Assembly (NCBI GenBank): GCA_937982665.1 | Contig: CALJLD010000058.1 | Span: 1 to 51,713 of the forward strand | From: an uncultured Planctomycetales bacterium | GTDB lineage: Bacteria; Planctomycetota; Planctomycetia; Pirellulales; S012-138 | DNA: 51,713 nucleotides | Direction of reading: 5' to 3' | In this document: positions 33,657 through 43,988 of the stretch, in pieces | Layout: each line of letters starts with the position of its first letter | Position numbering within the stretch: the stretch's first letter is position 1 | Position numbers and translations under genes: made by a program | The notes under the pieces: generated by a model | What the model saw: only the letters and a program-made list of their open reading frames with translations | Told to the model about the DNA's origin: nothing | Databases searched by the model: none

Positions 33657-35990
33657 ATGCGTATTAGCCAAATTCAAATTCGACCTCGCGCTTTGCTGTT
33701 TACCTGGTGTGCGCTAAGTTTGCTCACGTTGGTCGGACAAAGCTCACCCCGCGCTCAGGGTTCAGCGGCAGATGCGGAATCAGGTCAGCCAGCAAACGCC
33801 GTTTCGAACCACGAGAAACCTCGCCGGGAGACTGGTGAAGCCGAGCCGGCGCCTGGCGACTTCGAGACGAAACTCGTCGATTTCGACACGCAAATCGTCC
33901 CCATTCTTACCAAGGCCGGTTGCAACGCGGGAGCATGTCACGGCTCTGCGGCCGGTCGCGGCGGTTTCCGGCTTTCCCTGTTCGGCGGTCGGCCGGAAGA
34001 TGACTACGCGGCCATTGTGCATGATTTCGCCGGCCGGCGAGCCAATCTTGCCCAACCACCGGCAAGCCTCGTGCTGCTCAAGCCCACTGGCATGTTGGAA
34101 CATGGCGGCGGCGTGCGGCTGGAGTGGGAAGGTTCCAATCACAAGTTGATTGAACGCTGGATTGCCGAAGGCGCGCGACGGTTAGAAAGCACGCGTCTGG
34201 AAGAATTCTCCATCACTCCGGCGTCTTCCGTCATCTCCAACACCGAGCCATCGGTTCGCCTTCAGGCATTTGCCACGTTTAGCGATGGTACGCAACGCGA
34301 TGTCACCGCTTGGACGGTCTTTACGCCTGCAGATCCGGCTGCAGTCGAAATTGAATCGACTCAAGCGGACCTCGATGAAGAAGACCCCGCCACGGCACTG
34401 AGCGTTCGTGCAGCGGTTCGTCGTCCCGGCCAGCACACAGTCATCGCCCGCTATTTGGATCGCGTCGTTCCAGTGGAACTGTTGTTGCCAGTTGGTGCAG
34501 CACCTGTTTCGCTTGATTGGCAAACGGCCAACAATCCGGTTGACCGACATGTGCTGAAAAAACTTGAGGCTCTGCAGTTGCGGCCGTCCGATGGCGCGGA
34601 CGATGCGACCTATCTGCGGCGGTTGACGCTCGACTTGATCGGTCGACTGCCGACTCCCAATGACATCATTGGCTTTCAGACGTCAGTAGATACTCTGGGG
34701 CGCGCCGCCGCTCGCGAATCGCTTGTTGGTCAGTTGCTCGCATCGGACGAATTCACGGACTACTGGACGTTGCGTTTCGCGAAACTCTTGCGGATTCGCT
34801 CAACTCCTGGTGATAAGAATGGTGCGGCGGCGTTCGCCGGCTGGGTCCATGACTCCATCGCCAGCAGCCAACCGTTGGATGAGATGGCTCGCGCGTTGTT
34901 GCAATCCGAAGGCGATACCCATGAAATCGGGCCTGCGAATTTCTATCGCGTAGCTGCGGATGCCCGGCTTCAAGCCGAATACACGAGCGAACTCTTGATG
35001 GGTGCCAGGCTCCGCTGCGCGAATTGCCACAACCACCCTTTGGACCGTTGGACGCAGGATGACTACCACGGCCTGGCGGCTATCTTCGCGCAAGTTCAAG
35101 CGGGGCGTTTCGTAGAAACCAATCCACGTGGAGAAGTCACCCATCCCGCGACCGGTGAACCTGCCGTACAGCGCATCCCCGGCGAGGATGTGGTATCAGA
35201 AGGCACCAATGGCCGAACGCAACTTGCCCGCTGGCTGACGGCTGCTGATAACCCGTACTTCGCTCGCGTGTGGGTCAATCGGTTGTGGAAAGCGATGATG
35301 GGTCGCGGACTCGTCGATCCGACGGACGACCTCCGTGCAACCAACCCCGCTACTCATCCGGAGTTGCTAAACCAACTCGCGGCTCACTTTGTCGCAGGCG
35401 GATATGACATCCGCGAGACATTGCGATTGATCGCCACAAGCGAAACCTACGCGGCATCGCCAGCGCCTGCGGATGCCGATGCCACTTCGCTTGCCTTCTA
35501 CGTCTACGCAAATCCAAAGTCGCTGGAAGCGGAAGTCCTGGCTGACGCCGTGAGTGATGTGACCGGTGTCTGGACCAGCTACGGAGAGTACCCGGAAGGA
35601 AAGCGAGCCATCACAATTTATGACGGCGCAGTGGACGCTCCGGCTCTGGACACATTGGGACGTTGCGTCCGAGACGAATCTTGCGAGACAACCGACGTGC
35701 AAACGCTGCGAGGACTTGCCAGCAAGTTGCACTTCCTCAATGGCGATTGGATCAATGATCGCCTTGTTGATTCGCGCGGGCGATTGCGGCAACTTCTCGG
35801 CAAAGATGAAACGGATGCCGTAATCGTCAACGACTTCTACCAACTGGCATTCTCGCGAACAGCGACAGCGGCCGAAGAAGAATACTGGTTGGCCATACTC
35901 AAAGAAACGGACCAGGCCCAACGGCCAGCGGTCCTCGAAGACTTCGTTTGGGCCTTGCTCAACAGTCAGGCGTTCACGCACAACTACTAG
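33657..35990 (+). CDS. DUF1549/DUF1553 planctomycete cytochrome-like protein
   Basis: This is about 777 residues from the ATG at 33657 (GTG at 33648 possible), with an N-terminal signal segment (LLFTWCALSLLTLVG). Near residue 89 is the planctomycete motif C89-NAGA-C94-H95-GSAAGRGGFRLSLFGG. A beta-sandwich section with bacterial-Ig-like character follows (FATFSDGTQRDVTAWTVF). DUF1549 has LRRLTLDLIGRLPT and CANCHNHPLDRWTQDDYHG, a CxxCH-type haem site. DUF1553 contains NPYFARVWVNRLWKAMMGRGLVDPTDD and the C-terminal LLNSQAFTHNY. The family is near-exclusive to Planctomycetota and is thought to act in extracellular oxidation or polysaccharide breakdown. Its stop is 9 bases before the DUF1501 gene. 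Confidence 0.95.
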   Translation: MRISQIQIRPRALLFTWCALSLLTLVGQSSPRAQGSAADAESGQPANAVSNHEKPRRETGEAEPAPGDFETKLVDFDTQIVPILTKAGCNAGACHGSAAGRGGFRLSLFGGRPEDDYAAIVHDFAGRRANLAQPPASLVLLKPTGMLEHGGGVRLEWEGSNHKLIERWIAEGARRLESTRLEEFSITPASSVISNTEPSVRLQAFATFSDGTQRDVTAWTVFTPADPAAVEIESTQADLDEEDPATALSVRAAVRRPGQHTVIARYLDRVVPVELLLPVGAAPVSLDWQTANNPVDRHVLKKLEALQLRPSDGADDATYLRRLTLDLIGRLPTPNDIIGFQTSVDTLGRAAARESLVGQLLASDEFTDYWTLRFAKLLRIRSTPGDKNGAAAFAGWVHDSIASSQPLDEMARALLQSEGDTHEIGPANFYRVAADARLQAEYTSELLMGARLRCANCHNHPLDRWTQDDYHGLAAIFAQVQAGRFVETNPRGEVTHPATGEPAVQRIPGEDVVSEGTNGRTQLARWLTAADNPYFARVWVNRLWKAMMGRGLVDPTDDLRATNPATHPELLNQLAAHFVAGGYDIRETLRLIATSETYAASPAPADADATSLAFYVYANPKSLEAEVLADAVSDVTGVWTSYGEYPEGKRAITIYDGAVDAPALDTLGRCVRDESCETTDVQTLRGLASKLHFLNGDWINDRLVDSRGRLRQLLGKDETDAVIVNDFYQLAFSRTATAAEEEYWLAILKETDQAQRPAVLEDFVWALLNSQAFTHNY

Positions 35991-35999
35991 GATTCTGCC

Positions 36000-37334
<1,335 letters not shown>

Positions 37335-37367
37335 TCAGTTGCGAATCTTTGCGAACGCCGCAGGCTT

Positions 37368-37790
37368 TCAATCGTTTGCTGCGGCCGGTTCCTGGATGAA
37401 TCGGTGCAGCCACAACAGCAATACGCCCACCAGGATCGTGGGCGGACCTTCGCTCAAGGTCCAACTCAGCGGCAAACCTGCATGCAGGTCCACTCCCAGG
37501 ATCACCACGCCAAAACAAGTGGCAAACACGGCCCACAACTTGACGAACGCGCGATACTTGCGGACATCAGCGGAAATTAGAAGCGCGTGCAAGGCGACAA
37601 CCGCATAGAAAGCCGAAAGCGACCGCGTCAGATAGTCCACGATCGGCGCGTTGGGCAACTCGCCCAGCCCTAGGAACTCATGCGTGGCGTTCATCCACGA
37701 GTACGGCAGAAAGATCGCCGGAATGGCGAACAAGCCACTGATGCCAATGATCCGCAGCAGGATCACAATAACGCGTTCGTGCTTGTTCAT
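37368..37790 (-). CDS. Four-helix membrane protein, hypothetical
   Basis: This is 140 residues from the ATG at 37790; a TTG ten codons upstream is less likely. Four predicted transmembrane stretches: VIVILLRIIGISGLFAIPAIFL, LSAFYAVVALHALLI, LWAVFATCFGVVILGVDLHAG and PTILVGVLLLWLHRFI. Short polar loops separate them. I do not recognise a named family. It lies 36 bases downstream of the DUF1570-LRR gene on the same strand. Confidence 0.8.
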   Translation of the reverse strand: MNKHERVIVILLRIIGISGLFAIPAIFLPYSWMNATHEFLGLGELPNAPIVDYLTRSLSAFYAVVALHALLISADVRKYRAFVKLWAVFATCFGVVILGVDLHAGLPLSWTLSEGPPTILVGVLLLWLHRFIQEPAAAND

Positions 37791-37826
37791 AAGCTCGGGA
37801 CGAACATCAACCTCAAGCAAGATTAA

Positions 37827-39728
37827 TCATCGAACGACTTCCAACCCTCGGCGAACCGCCTTGAGGCGATTCACCGCAGCGTCACTTACGTTCGTTCCGA
37901 TAATCGTCAACTTATTGAGATTGGGTGCATCCGCCAAGGCGTCTAACGCCGCATCGCTGATCTTCGTCGCGCTCAAGTCAAGCTCGGCCAGACCGGGAAG
38001 TTTTGCCAGGTGCTTGACGCCTTCATCCGTGACGGCTGTCTGCGCCAAGTCAATCCACCGTACGCCTTCCAGTGAGACAAGCTGTTCTAGCCCCGCGTCA
38101 GTGACGTCCGTTCCTCCCAGTGTCAGGTACGAAACATCGCCTCCGGCGGAAAGCGTCGCCAGGTCCGCGTCCCTGACATTCATGAAGTCGACGTAAAGTT
38201 CATCAAGCGCCGTATAGGCAAGCGGCGGCAAGTTTGTCCGCCGACCTTGATAAAGCCCTTTCAGGAGTGTGATGGTCGGCTGCCGATGAGCGCCATCGTC
38301 CGCATGCAGCAGCATGTCCGCCACCGCTGCTCCCTGAGCATAGACCTTGCGCAACTCCGGGTGTTGCTGAAACTCAGTCCGCCCCAAAGCGCACATGTCC
38401 GCCAGAGGCTCATGAAAATCCTGCCGAAACAAATAGAACCGAGCGTCCTGAACGCGGGCAGCGGCAATTCCGCCGGTCGTCAAATACGGAACATCAAACG
38501 GCTCACGCGGTTCATGCAGCTGCAGGGACTCCATATAGCACGCGATCGCCTCGACCAGCCAGAAATTGTTGTCCCTGCCTGGCTCGAGTTGCGCGCGGCC
38601 GCCAGCTTCTTGAAAGAGCTGATGCGTGACTTCGTGGAACTGTGTGGCATGATCTTCCGGCTCGGCGTGGTAAAAGAACGAAGTCTTTCGCGCTGAGAGA
38701 TAAACGCCCGTTGTTTGTGCGTTTTGCGGTAACTCTCGCGCAAGCGCGGAGCGAAACTCATCCTCGCTGGCAAAATAGTTCACGCGAAACTTCTGCCGCG
38801 GATTGGGAAGTGCGACGCGCGTGAAGGCGCCTTTGAGTTGTGATGCGGAAAGATAATAGTCAGCAAAGACAATCCGCCAGGCCTGATACAACAACTCCAA
38901 CCGTTTTCCCAACGCCGCGCCTGCCTCCAGGCTGTGATTGGTCGTAATCAAAAAGTGCTCGGTCTCAATCCGCCAACCCAGGTCCAGGCTTTGGTGCAAA
39001 ACCGCATCCCGCTCGGCGCTGACCCACCGCGACCGGTTCTTGCGTTCGCCGGCTTCATAGCGAGGCAAGTCCTCCGCAGGCAGCCAGCCAAAGCGGTCAT
39101 CCCAAACCTCCCCGGCTTTGGACTTGGCGATCTCATAATCAGTCAGCCACTGGTTTTCGTGTCGCTTATATCCAAAGAACTGTCGCGAGGTTTCGCTGTC
39201 AGGGTCTTCGCGCAAAGCTTGATTGGCCAGGCTCAGCGCCAAGCCGGCGTTGCCCTCATCCGCCGCGTCGGCAGCCAGCTGAAACAACGCGTGAGCATGC
39301 TGTTGTCGCACACTCAGGAATCCCGCGGCCCAACCGTTGTAGAGGTATTCGTCATATTGGTCGCCATCCGGTCGAGGCGGAAACCCATGACCAGCAGCAT
39401 CGCGTTTGGAATCTGGCAGGAAGATGTAGTTCAGGCGGGCTTCCGGCCGATGCGGCCAACGCAGCAAGATCTCGGCAAGGGGCTCCGGCAACTTGCGTTC
39501 GCGGCTGAATTGGACTCGCTCCCTGATTTTTTCCTCAAACTCCGCCCGGGCCTCAGCCACCGCGTCAGTAATGCTCTTTTCCGCCGCGTCTTGTTGCGCG
39601 ACGAATTCGCCTTCACGTTCCGCACCTGTGAGCGCGAAATCTCCAGCGGTAACAGCCGCCACCAACGTGCTTGCCGTGAAGATGCCCACCAGGCCCAGCA
39701 TGTAAGCAAGTTTTTTCATGCTTCCCAT
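37827..39728 (-). CDS. DUF1570-like HExxH protein with C-terminal leucine-rich repeats
   Basis: This is 633 residues from the ATG at 39728; another ATG lies three codons in. It has a signal peptide (LAYMLGLVGIFTASTLVAAVTA). A helical region has two or three repeat-like segments (LALSLANQALREDPDSETSR). The DUF1570-type zinc site is H365-E366-V-T-H369 (ATQFHEVTHQLF), with FWLVEAIACYMES downstream supplying the Glu. From about residue 535, four leucine-rich repeats of the planctomycete type follow (LTLGGTDVTDAGLEQL, WIDLAQTAVTDEGVKHL, ELDLSATKISDAALDAL, KLTIIGTNVSDAAVNRL). This is the second HExxH protein in the window, with a different accessory domain. Secreted peptidase is an inference. Confidence 0.9.
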   Translation of the reverse strand: MGSMKKLAYMLGLVGIFTASTLVAAVTAGDFALTGAEREGEFVAQQDAAEKSITDAVAEARAEFEEKIRERVQFSRERKLPEPLAEILLRWPHRPEARLNYIFLPDSKRDAAGHGFPPRPDGDQYDEYLYNGWAAGFLSVRQQHAHALFQLAADAADEGNAGLALSLANQALREDPDSETSRQFFGYKRHENQWLTDYEIAKSKAGEVWDDRFGWLPAEDLPRYEAGERKNRSRWVSAERDAVLHQSLDLGWRIETEHFLITTNHSLEAGAALGKRLELLYQAWRIVFADYYLSASQLKGAFTRVALPNPRQKFRVNYFASEDEFRSALARELPQNAQTTGVYLSARKTSFFYHAEPEDHATQFHEVTHQLFQEAGGRAQLEPGRDNNFWLVEAIACYMESLQLHEPREPFDVPYLTTGGIAAARVQDARFYLFRQDFHEPLADMCALGRTEFQQHPELRKVYAQGAAVADMLLHADDGAHRQPTITLLKGLYQGRRTNLPPLAYTALDELYVDFMNVRDADLATLSAGGDVSYLTLGGTDVTDAGLEQLVSLEGVRWIDLAQTAVTDEGVKHLAKLPGLAELDLSATKISDAALDALADAPNLNKLTIIGTNVSDAAVNRLKAVRRGLEVVR

Positions 39729-39825
39729 TGTAGACGTCAGCGGCCATTTTGGCGCGAAAAGCGTACCGCGCCCTTAATCTGGCTTCGATTGTTGCCGCTG
39801 GACAATTTCCCCCGCCGCACTCGTG

Positions 39826-40137
39826 TCACGCGCGGTCACGAGCTGACTTCCGACGGGAATCCGGCCATTCTGCCACAGTAGCGAAGGCAATCGCCATTAC
39901 TTGCAGAGCAACCAGCAACAACGGGTGGGGCGCTGGGGAAGGATTATCAACTACCGCCGTTTTTTCCGCGCCTGCGGGCAATTCCTTGGGCAACCACGTA
40001 GCCTGTTCCCAACCGTCCGCGGTCCGTCGCCACGGATAGTCCGGTTCTGCGGCTTCGCCCGGCGGTACGGGCACAACGCCCACGCCAAGCAAGACGCAGC
40101 AGGCGGCTATCGCGAAGAGAAGTGACAGGGTTCGCAT
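39826..40137 (-). CDS. Small secreted/membrane protein, hypothetical
   Basis: This is 103 residues from the ATG at 40137; upstream ATG/GTG codons would give an unlikely leader. There is a signal-like N-terminus (RTLSLLFAIAACCVLLGVGVV), a middle part with YPWRRTADGWEQATWL, and a second hydrophobic helix (LLLVALQVMAIAFATV) before a basic tail. The WRRT-DGWE pattern recurs in small planctomycete envelope proteins. It lies about 100 bases upstream of the DUF1570-LRR gene on the same strand. Function unknown. Confidence 0.65.
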   Translation of the reverse strand: MRTLSLLFAIAACCVLLGVGVVPVPPGEAAEPDYPWRRTADGWEQATWLPKELPAGAEKTAVVDNPSPAPHPLLLVALQVMAIAFATVAEWPDSRRKSARDRA

Positions 40138-40513
40138 GGGAGGTGGCGGTACGAAAAGACATGTGACGCATTTGAACTCACATGCCCGCGGAGCGAGCCA
40201 GATCTGTGAGTTGGTAACGCCAACCATCAATCGCAAGCCGCACACCGCTGCCGCCAGAACAGCAGCACTGCCTGTGATTTCCGCGGTAAGTGTCTGTTCG
40301 CAAAGACTTTGCGAAACGGAGATCGTGCGGCGTCCCTATGCTCGCCTGGTCCCAATTGCTGCCGCAACGCAACGAATTCTCCCGCCCCGTGTTGCCAAAA
40401 CGCAACACGGCAGCCGCGGACAATGTGCTCGCATGTTTTTTTGCCGCACGGCAAACCGTGAGCTAATTTTGTCCAGCACCTAAACTTCCGTTCGCGAGAT
40501 AAGGATTCCCACG
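40138..40513. other. Intergenic divergent region
   Basis: These 376 bases lie between the minus-strand small protein and the plus-strand HDOD gene. The right end contains AAGGA 9 bases before the HDOD ATG. Open frames crossing it are short and poor in protein character. No repeat or RNA gene is recognised. Confidence 0.4.
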
Positions 40514-41425
40514 ATGGGCAACGCAATCGAAGCGCTTAAGTTGGATGAAGTTTTAAAGGGTGGTCAGCTGCCGGCTCTGCCGCAAAGCGCGATCAACCTG
40601 TTGCAGTTGTCCAAAGATCCCAACGTCGGCCCCGCCGAATTTGCCGTACCGATTGAAGCCGATCCCGGGCTCACCAGCCAGGTTTTGAAGTTCGTTAATT
40701 CGTCGTACTTCGGCTTCTCGCGCGAAATTTCCAGCGTTCGTCAAGCAATCACGCTGGTAGGCATGCGAACCATCAAGAACTTCGCGCTGTGGAGCGCGGT
40801 GTTCAGCTTGATGCCCAATCCGTCCTGCGGCGCGTTCGATTTGCGTTGCTTGTGGCAAGATTCGCTGCGACGTGCGTTGTTCGCCAAGACATTTGCCGTG
40901 CGACTCCAATCCAAAGAAGCGGAAGAGCCGTTTGCCGCCGCGTTGCTGCAAGACATGGCGGTCCCGCTGCTCGCCAAACAATACCCCACGGAATACGCCC
41001 AACTTTTTGAAGGTCGCAGCAATGGCAAGCAACGCCTCAGCGACTTGGAACGTGACAAGTTTGGTTACTCGCACGCGGAAGTCGCTGCTTGCATGTGCCG
41101 CGAGTGGAGCTTGCCGGAAACGATCGCAGGATTGATCGAGCGCCACACGCAAGCCTCGGAATTGGCCGCTCAGGCTCTGCAGTTCCCCAACGAGACGGCC
41201 GTTGCCTTCTCGGCACTGCTCCCGGCCAGCCATGACGAAAGTTGGGCTGAATGCGGGCAAATGGACGAGTTCTGTCGCCTGGCCATTCCTGATGGCGTTG
41301 ACGTCCCGGAACTGCTCTCGCAGGTGGATACGGACTTTGATGACATTGCGCCGATCCTCAAAGTTTCGCCGCCGAAGATGACGTTGGTCGATAGCTATCG
41401 AGAGTTCTTCGAAAACGGTGCTTGA
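40514..41425 (+). CDS. HDOD domain signalling protein
   Basis: This 303-residue protein starts at an ATG with AAGGA upstream. The HDOD domain covers about residues 15-215: LPALPQSAINLLQLSKDPNVG, IEADPGLTSQVLKFVNSSYFGFSREISSVRQAITLVGMRTIKNFAL, and the helix AALLQDMAVPLLAKQYP. The HD metal residues are replaced, as is normal for HDOD. Such domains act in signalling or regulatory output without phosphohydrolase activity. The C-terminal 80 residues are unassigned. A perfect terminator follows at 41462. Confidence 0.93.
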   Translation: MGNAIEALKLDEVLKGGQLPALPQSAINLLQLSKDPNVGPAEFAVPIEADPGLTSQVLKFVNSSYFGFSREISSVRQAITLVGMRTIKNFALWSAVFSLMPNPSCGAFDLRCLWQDSLRRALFAKTFAVRLQSKEAEEPFAAALLQDMAVPLLAKQYPTEYAQLFEGRSNGKQRLSDLERDKFGYSHAEVAACMCREWSLPETIAGLIERHTQASELAAQALQFPNETAVAFSALLPASHDESWAECGQMDEFCRLAIPDGVDVPELLSQVDTDFDDIAPILKVSPPKMTLVDSYREFFENGA

Positions 41426-41461
41426 GACTGACCAACGACAAAACAGCTTGAAGCAAACATC

Positions 41462-41491
41462 AAATCCGGCGCAATCGCGCCGGATTTTTTT
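41462..41491 (+). terminator. Rho-independent terminator after HDOD gene
   Basis: An 11-bp perfect stem (41462-41472 with 41477-41487, AAATCCGGCGC and its complement) with a 4-base AATC loop runs straight into a T-tract ending at 41491. Confidence 0.92.
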
Positions 41492-41698
41492 GCGCGCAGC
41501 AACTTGTCCACCTCGTTTCAAGAATCCGATCAGCCCGCCCAGAGCGATACCGATTGGGGAAATTCACCCATTTTGGCCCGGCAGCGCCTTTGTGAGCTTG
41601 CCTCGCTGACTACAATGCAATGTGTTGGGCGATTTTCGCCACAATGAAGTTCCACAATGCAGTTTAGAGCTGGGGAATATTAAGCGAGAGAACTTGCA

Positions 41699-42214
41699 GT
41701 GAACCGTGCTCATCGCATCCAGATTCAGAGAGACCTTCGCGAAGCCGAAGGCTATCTGGAATTGCAGATGCCTGAACACGCGTTGCGAAGCCTGGAGCAA
41801 GTCAGCGAGCCTGGCACATTCCGCGGCCTGTTGATGTATTTGCGCGGCATGGCCCTGCGTGATCTCAAACGGCATGAAGAGGCCATTCCCTGTCTGAACG
41901 AAGCGACCGAACTCTCGCCCAGCAACATTGGCGCTTGGGTGTGTCTGGCGTGGTGCCAAAAGCGGACAAACCGCCTGCACCTGGCGATTGAGTCGCTGCA
42001 AAGCGCCCTGGAAGTTGAACCCTCCAACGCGTTGTTGCACTACAACCTGGCCTGCTACTACTCGCTGACTCACGAGCGGCAACTGGCACTCGCCAGCCTC
42101 GCACGATCGCTGGAACTGGACCGCAACTTCCTGGACCTCATCCCGGACGAAGACGACTTCGATCCGCTGCGCGATGATCCGCAGTTCCAGGATCTGACCT
42201 CGATCATTGTCTAG
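41699..42214 (+). CDS. TPR-repeat protein
   Basis: This is 171 residues from a GTG at 41699, with GAGAG 8-10 bases upstream. It has no signal peptide. Tetratricopeptide repeats are visible: AEGYLELQMPEHALRSLEQV, RGMALRDLKRHEEAIPCLNEATEL, AWCQKRTNRLHLAIESLQSALEV and NLACYYSLTHERQLALASLARSLEL. The end is acidic (IPDEDDFDPLRDDPQFQDL), a common cap in this group. Probably a cytoplasmic protein-binding adaptor; partner unknown. Confidence 0.88.
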   Translation: MNRAHRIQIQRDLREAEGYLELQMPEHALRSLEQVSEPGTFRGLLMYLRGMALRDLKRHEEAIPCLNEATELSPSNIGAWVCLAWCQKRTNRLHLAIESLQSALEVEPSNALLHYNLACYYSLTHERQLALASLARSLELDRNFLDLIPDEDDFDPLRDDPQFQDLTSIIV

Positions 42215-42228
42215 GGCCGCTTCACGCC

Positions 42229-42274
42229 TGAGCAGCGGGTGGCCGGAGGCTTGAGCAGCGGCTGGCCGGAGGCT
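42229..42274. repeat. 23-bp tandem direct repeat (2 units)
   Basis: Units 42229-42251 and 42252-42274 differ at one base. The core is TGAGCAGCGGSTGGCCGGAGG. They are followed by GGACTTAGCGTAAGCGAGGG, which looks like a dispersed planctomycete intergenic element. They lie 15 bases after the TPR stop codon. Confidence 0.75.
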
Positions 42275-42759
42275 GGACTTAGCGTAAGCGAGGGAAGCCC
42301 CGGAACTTCGCCAAGACAACGTTCGAGCGGTTATCGCCTGACCGCTTCATCTAGTAAGGCAGCATCGCCAGATAATCGTTTCGCATAGGTGATTCCATCT
42401 CCGCCAGCCGCTTCGCCCAGGGCAGATTTTGCTTTCGCCCGGTAATCGTTTCTGTTCGGAAGCTATTTGCGGCCACGGAAATTTCCGAGAAAAACTTCTC
42501 TCCGCGTGCAAATTGAGCCGTCCGGAGTTGTTATTTGTTACTGAGGGGAAAACCTCTCTCGCGCAAAACATGTGCCATCAGCCGAGAAGCATCGGCGGCG
42601 CATGTTGACTCGGGCGATGGCCGCGGAGTTTCGGGCAGACTGCACACAAACGGCGCAGGCAATCCACAGGATAGGGGCAAGACAGCTATGGCTCACACAA
42701 CTTATTCGGCCAAGACCAGGCTATCGAGCCAGGTACCATTCAACTCGGGGAATTTTCCG
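42275..42759. other. Gene-poor intergenic region
   Basis: About 485 bases lie between two tandem repeats. GATAATCGTTTCGCATA (about 42370) and GGTAATCGTTTCTGTTC (about 42440) form a loose direct repeat. Plus-strand frames that cross this region run into antisense of the LRR gene and have no protein character. I see no RNA gene. Confidence 0.4.
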
Positions 42760-42885
42760 GTCGCGTCGGAAACGGTTTTAGCCGCGTGGAAAAACATTTC
42801 GCTCGCGTTGGAAAAGGTTTCCAACGCGTGGGAAAACATTTCGGCCGCGTCAGAAAAAGTTTCCAACGCAACAGAAATGCTTTCA
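42760..42885. repeat. Six-unit 21-bp tandem repeat, alternating subtypes
   Basis: Six units of exactly 21 bases start at 42760, 42781, 42802, 42823, 42844 and 42865. The core is CGCGTNGGAAAANNTTTC. Units alternate between an AACATTTCG type and an AAGGTTTCC type, giving a 42-bp super-period. Because 21 is a multiple of three, all crossing frames keep a 7-residue period. On the minus strand this reads ALETFSDAAEMFSH-like heptads inside an open frame of 80 codons. I cannot say whether it is translated. Confidence 0.85.
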
Positions 42886-42947
42886 AACGAGATCATCTTC
42901 GCACGAAAACCGGCCGAACACAGCGAAAAACACGGCCAAAACACAAA

Positions 42948-43988
42948 TCAGCGGTCAACTTCCAACCCCGGCAGCCGATTCTCCAACTGCTCGATTGCCC
43001 CGGCCGAGATGTCGGTGCCGCGGATGGCCAGCGTTCTCAGCCGCCGTAACTTCGCCAACTCGCCAAGGCAATCGTCAGTGATTGCAGTCCGCGAGAGTTG
43101 CAGTTGCATCAGATCGCGCAGCCTGGACAACTGCTTCACGCCGGCATCCCCGACAGGATTGGAACCCAACCACAAGGCTTGCAAGTTCGGGAACTGTTCC
43201 GCAATGTCCCGCACGCCAGCATCACTGAGACTGGCTCCGTACAAGCCCAGATCCAGCAGGCTCGGTAACGCGCCCAACTGCCGAATGTTCTCATCATCGA
43301 TCTTCAGATTGCCCAACCACAGGAACTGCAACTCGTTCAATTGGCTGAAAGGACTGAGGTCTGGTGCCATCACACGTGTGCCAACCAACTCCAATCGCCG
43401 CAGGCGAGAAAACGCGGCAATGTCCGGCAAAGCGTCCGCGGTAACCTGCGTTCCGGAAAGGTTCAACTCCATAAGCCCAATGTTGCCTTGCAGCGCGGCG
43501 ATGGTTGCATCGCCAACTTGCGTCGAAGACAAGTCAATCCGTTCCAGTGACTCCAGCGATTCCAAGTGCCGCAAGCCAGCATCAGAAACCCGCGTGCCTG
43601 AGAGGTTCAACGTTCGCAATTCCCGCAAAGCAGAAAGGTGTTGCAAGTCATCGTCAGTCAGCTTGGCGCTGGAAAGATCAAGATGATGGATCTGTCGTCC
43701 GTGCTGAGCAAGAAAGCGCAATGCGTTCTTCTCGGAGAACTCTGCGCCAACCAGCGTTACGCTTTCGACACGAAACTCCCCGAAGGGAATCTTCCAACTG
43801 GCAAGAGCCAACTCATGACCATTGGCCGAATAGACCTGGCCGTCAACTGTCACGGTGCCTTCGTGGCGAAGCACCCAATCGACAAGCAGTCGGCGGACCC
43901 CTCGCAGGGCTTCGGCCGCACGATGCGACAAAGACGACCTGCGGTGCGAGACCAGCTCGCCCAAAGCCGCCACCGGGCATTCGCACAT
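42948..43988 (-). CDS. Leucine-rich repeat protein, C-terminal part of a probably frameshifted gene
   Basis: This frame of 346 residues is almost wholly LRR. About ten repeats of the type LxxLxLSGTxVSDAGLxxL run from about residue 85 to the end (for example LDLSSAKLTDDDLQHL, LNLSGTRVSDAGLRHL, LWLGSNPVGDAGVKQL). The frame's own start has no signal peptide and no ribosome-binding site. Its opening residues (PVAALGELVSHRRSSLSHRAAEALRGVRRLL) look like the second half of a HEAT-like helical domain whose first half lies in the overlapping frame upstream. I read the two as one gene split by a one-base shift near 43975. Likely a secreted interaction protein if intact. Confidence 0.8.
   Translation of the reverse strand: MCECPVAALGELVSHRRSSLSHRAAEALRGVRRLLVDWVLRHEGTVTVDGQVYSANGHELALASWKIPFGEFRVESVTLVGAEFSEKNALRFLAQHGRQIHHLDLSSAKLTDDDLQHLSALRELRTLNLSGTRVSDAGLRHLESLESLERIDLSSTQVGDATIAALQGNIGLMELNLSGTQVTADALPDIAAFSRLRRLELVGTRVMAPDLSPFSQLNELQFLWLGNLKIDDENIRQLGALPSLLDLGLYGASLSDAGVRDIAEQFPNLQALWLGSNPVGDAGVKQLSRLRDLMQLQLSRTAITDDCLGELAKLRRLRTLAIRGTDISAGAIEQLENRLPGLEVDR

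Noticed and set aside
42760..42885. CRISPR array
   Set aside because: Units are contiguous with no unique spacers, and no cas gene is near.
42535..43686. Plus-strand frame of 383 codons
   Set aside because: It is antisense to the LRR gene and Ser/Arg-rich, as expected of a shadow frame. The minus-strand LRR pattern is decisive.
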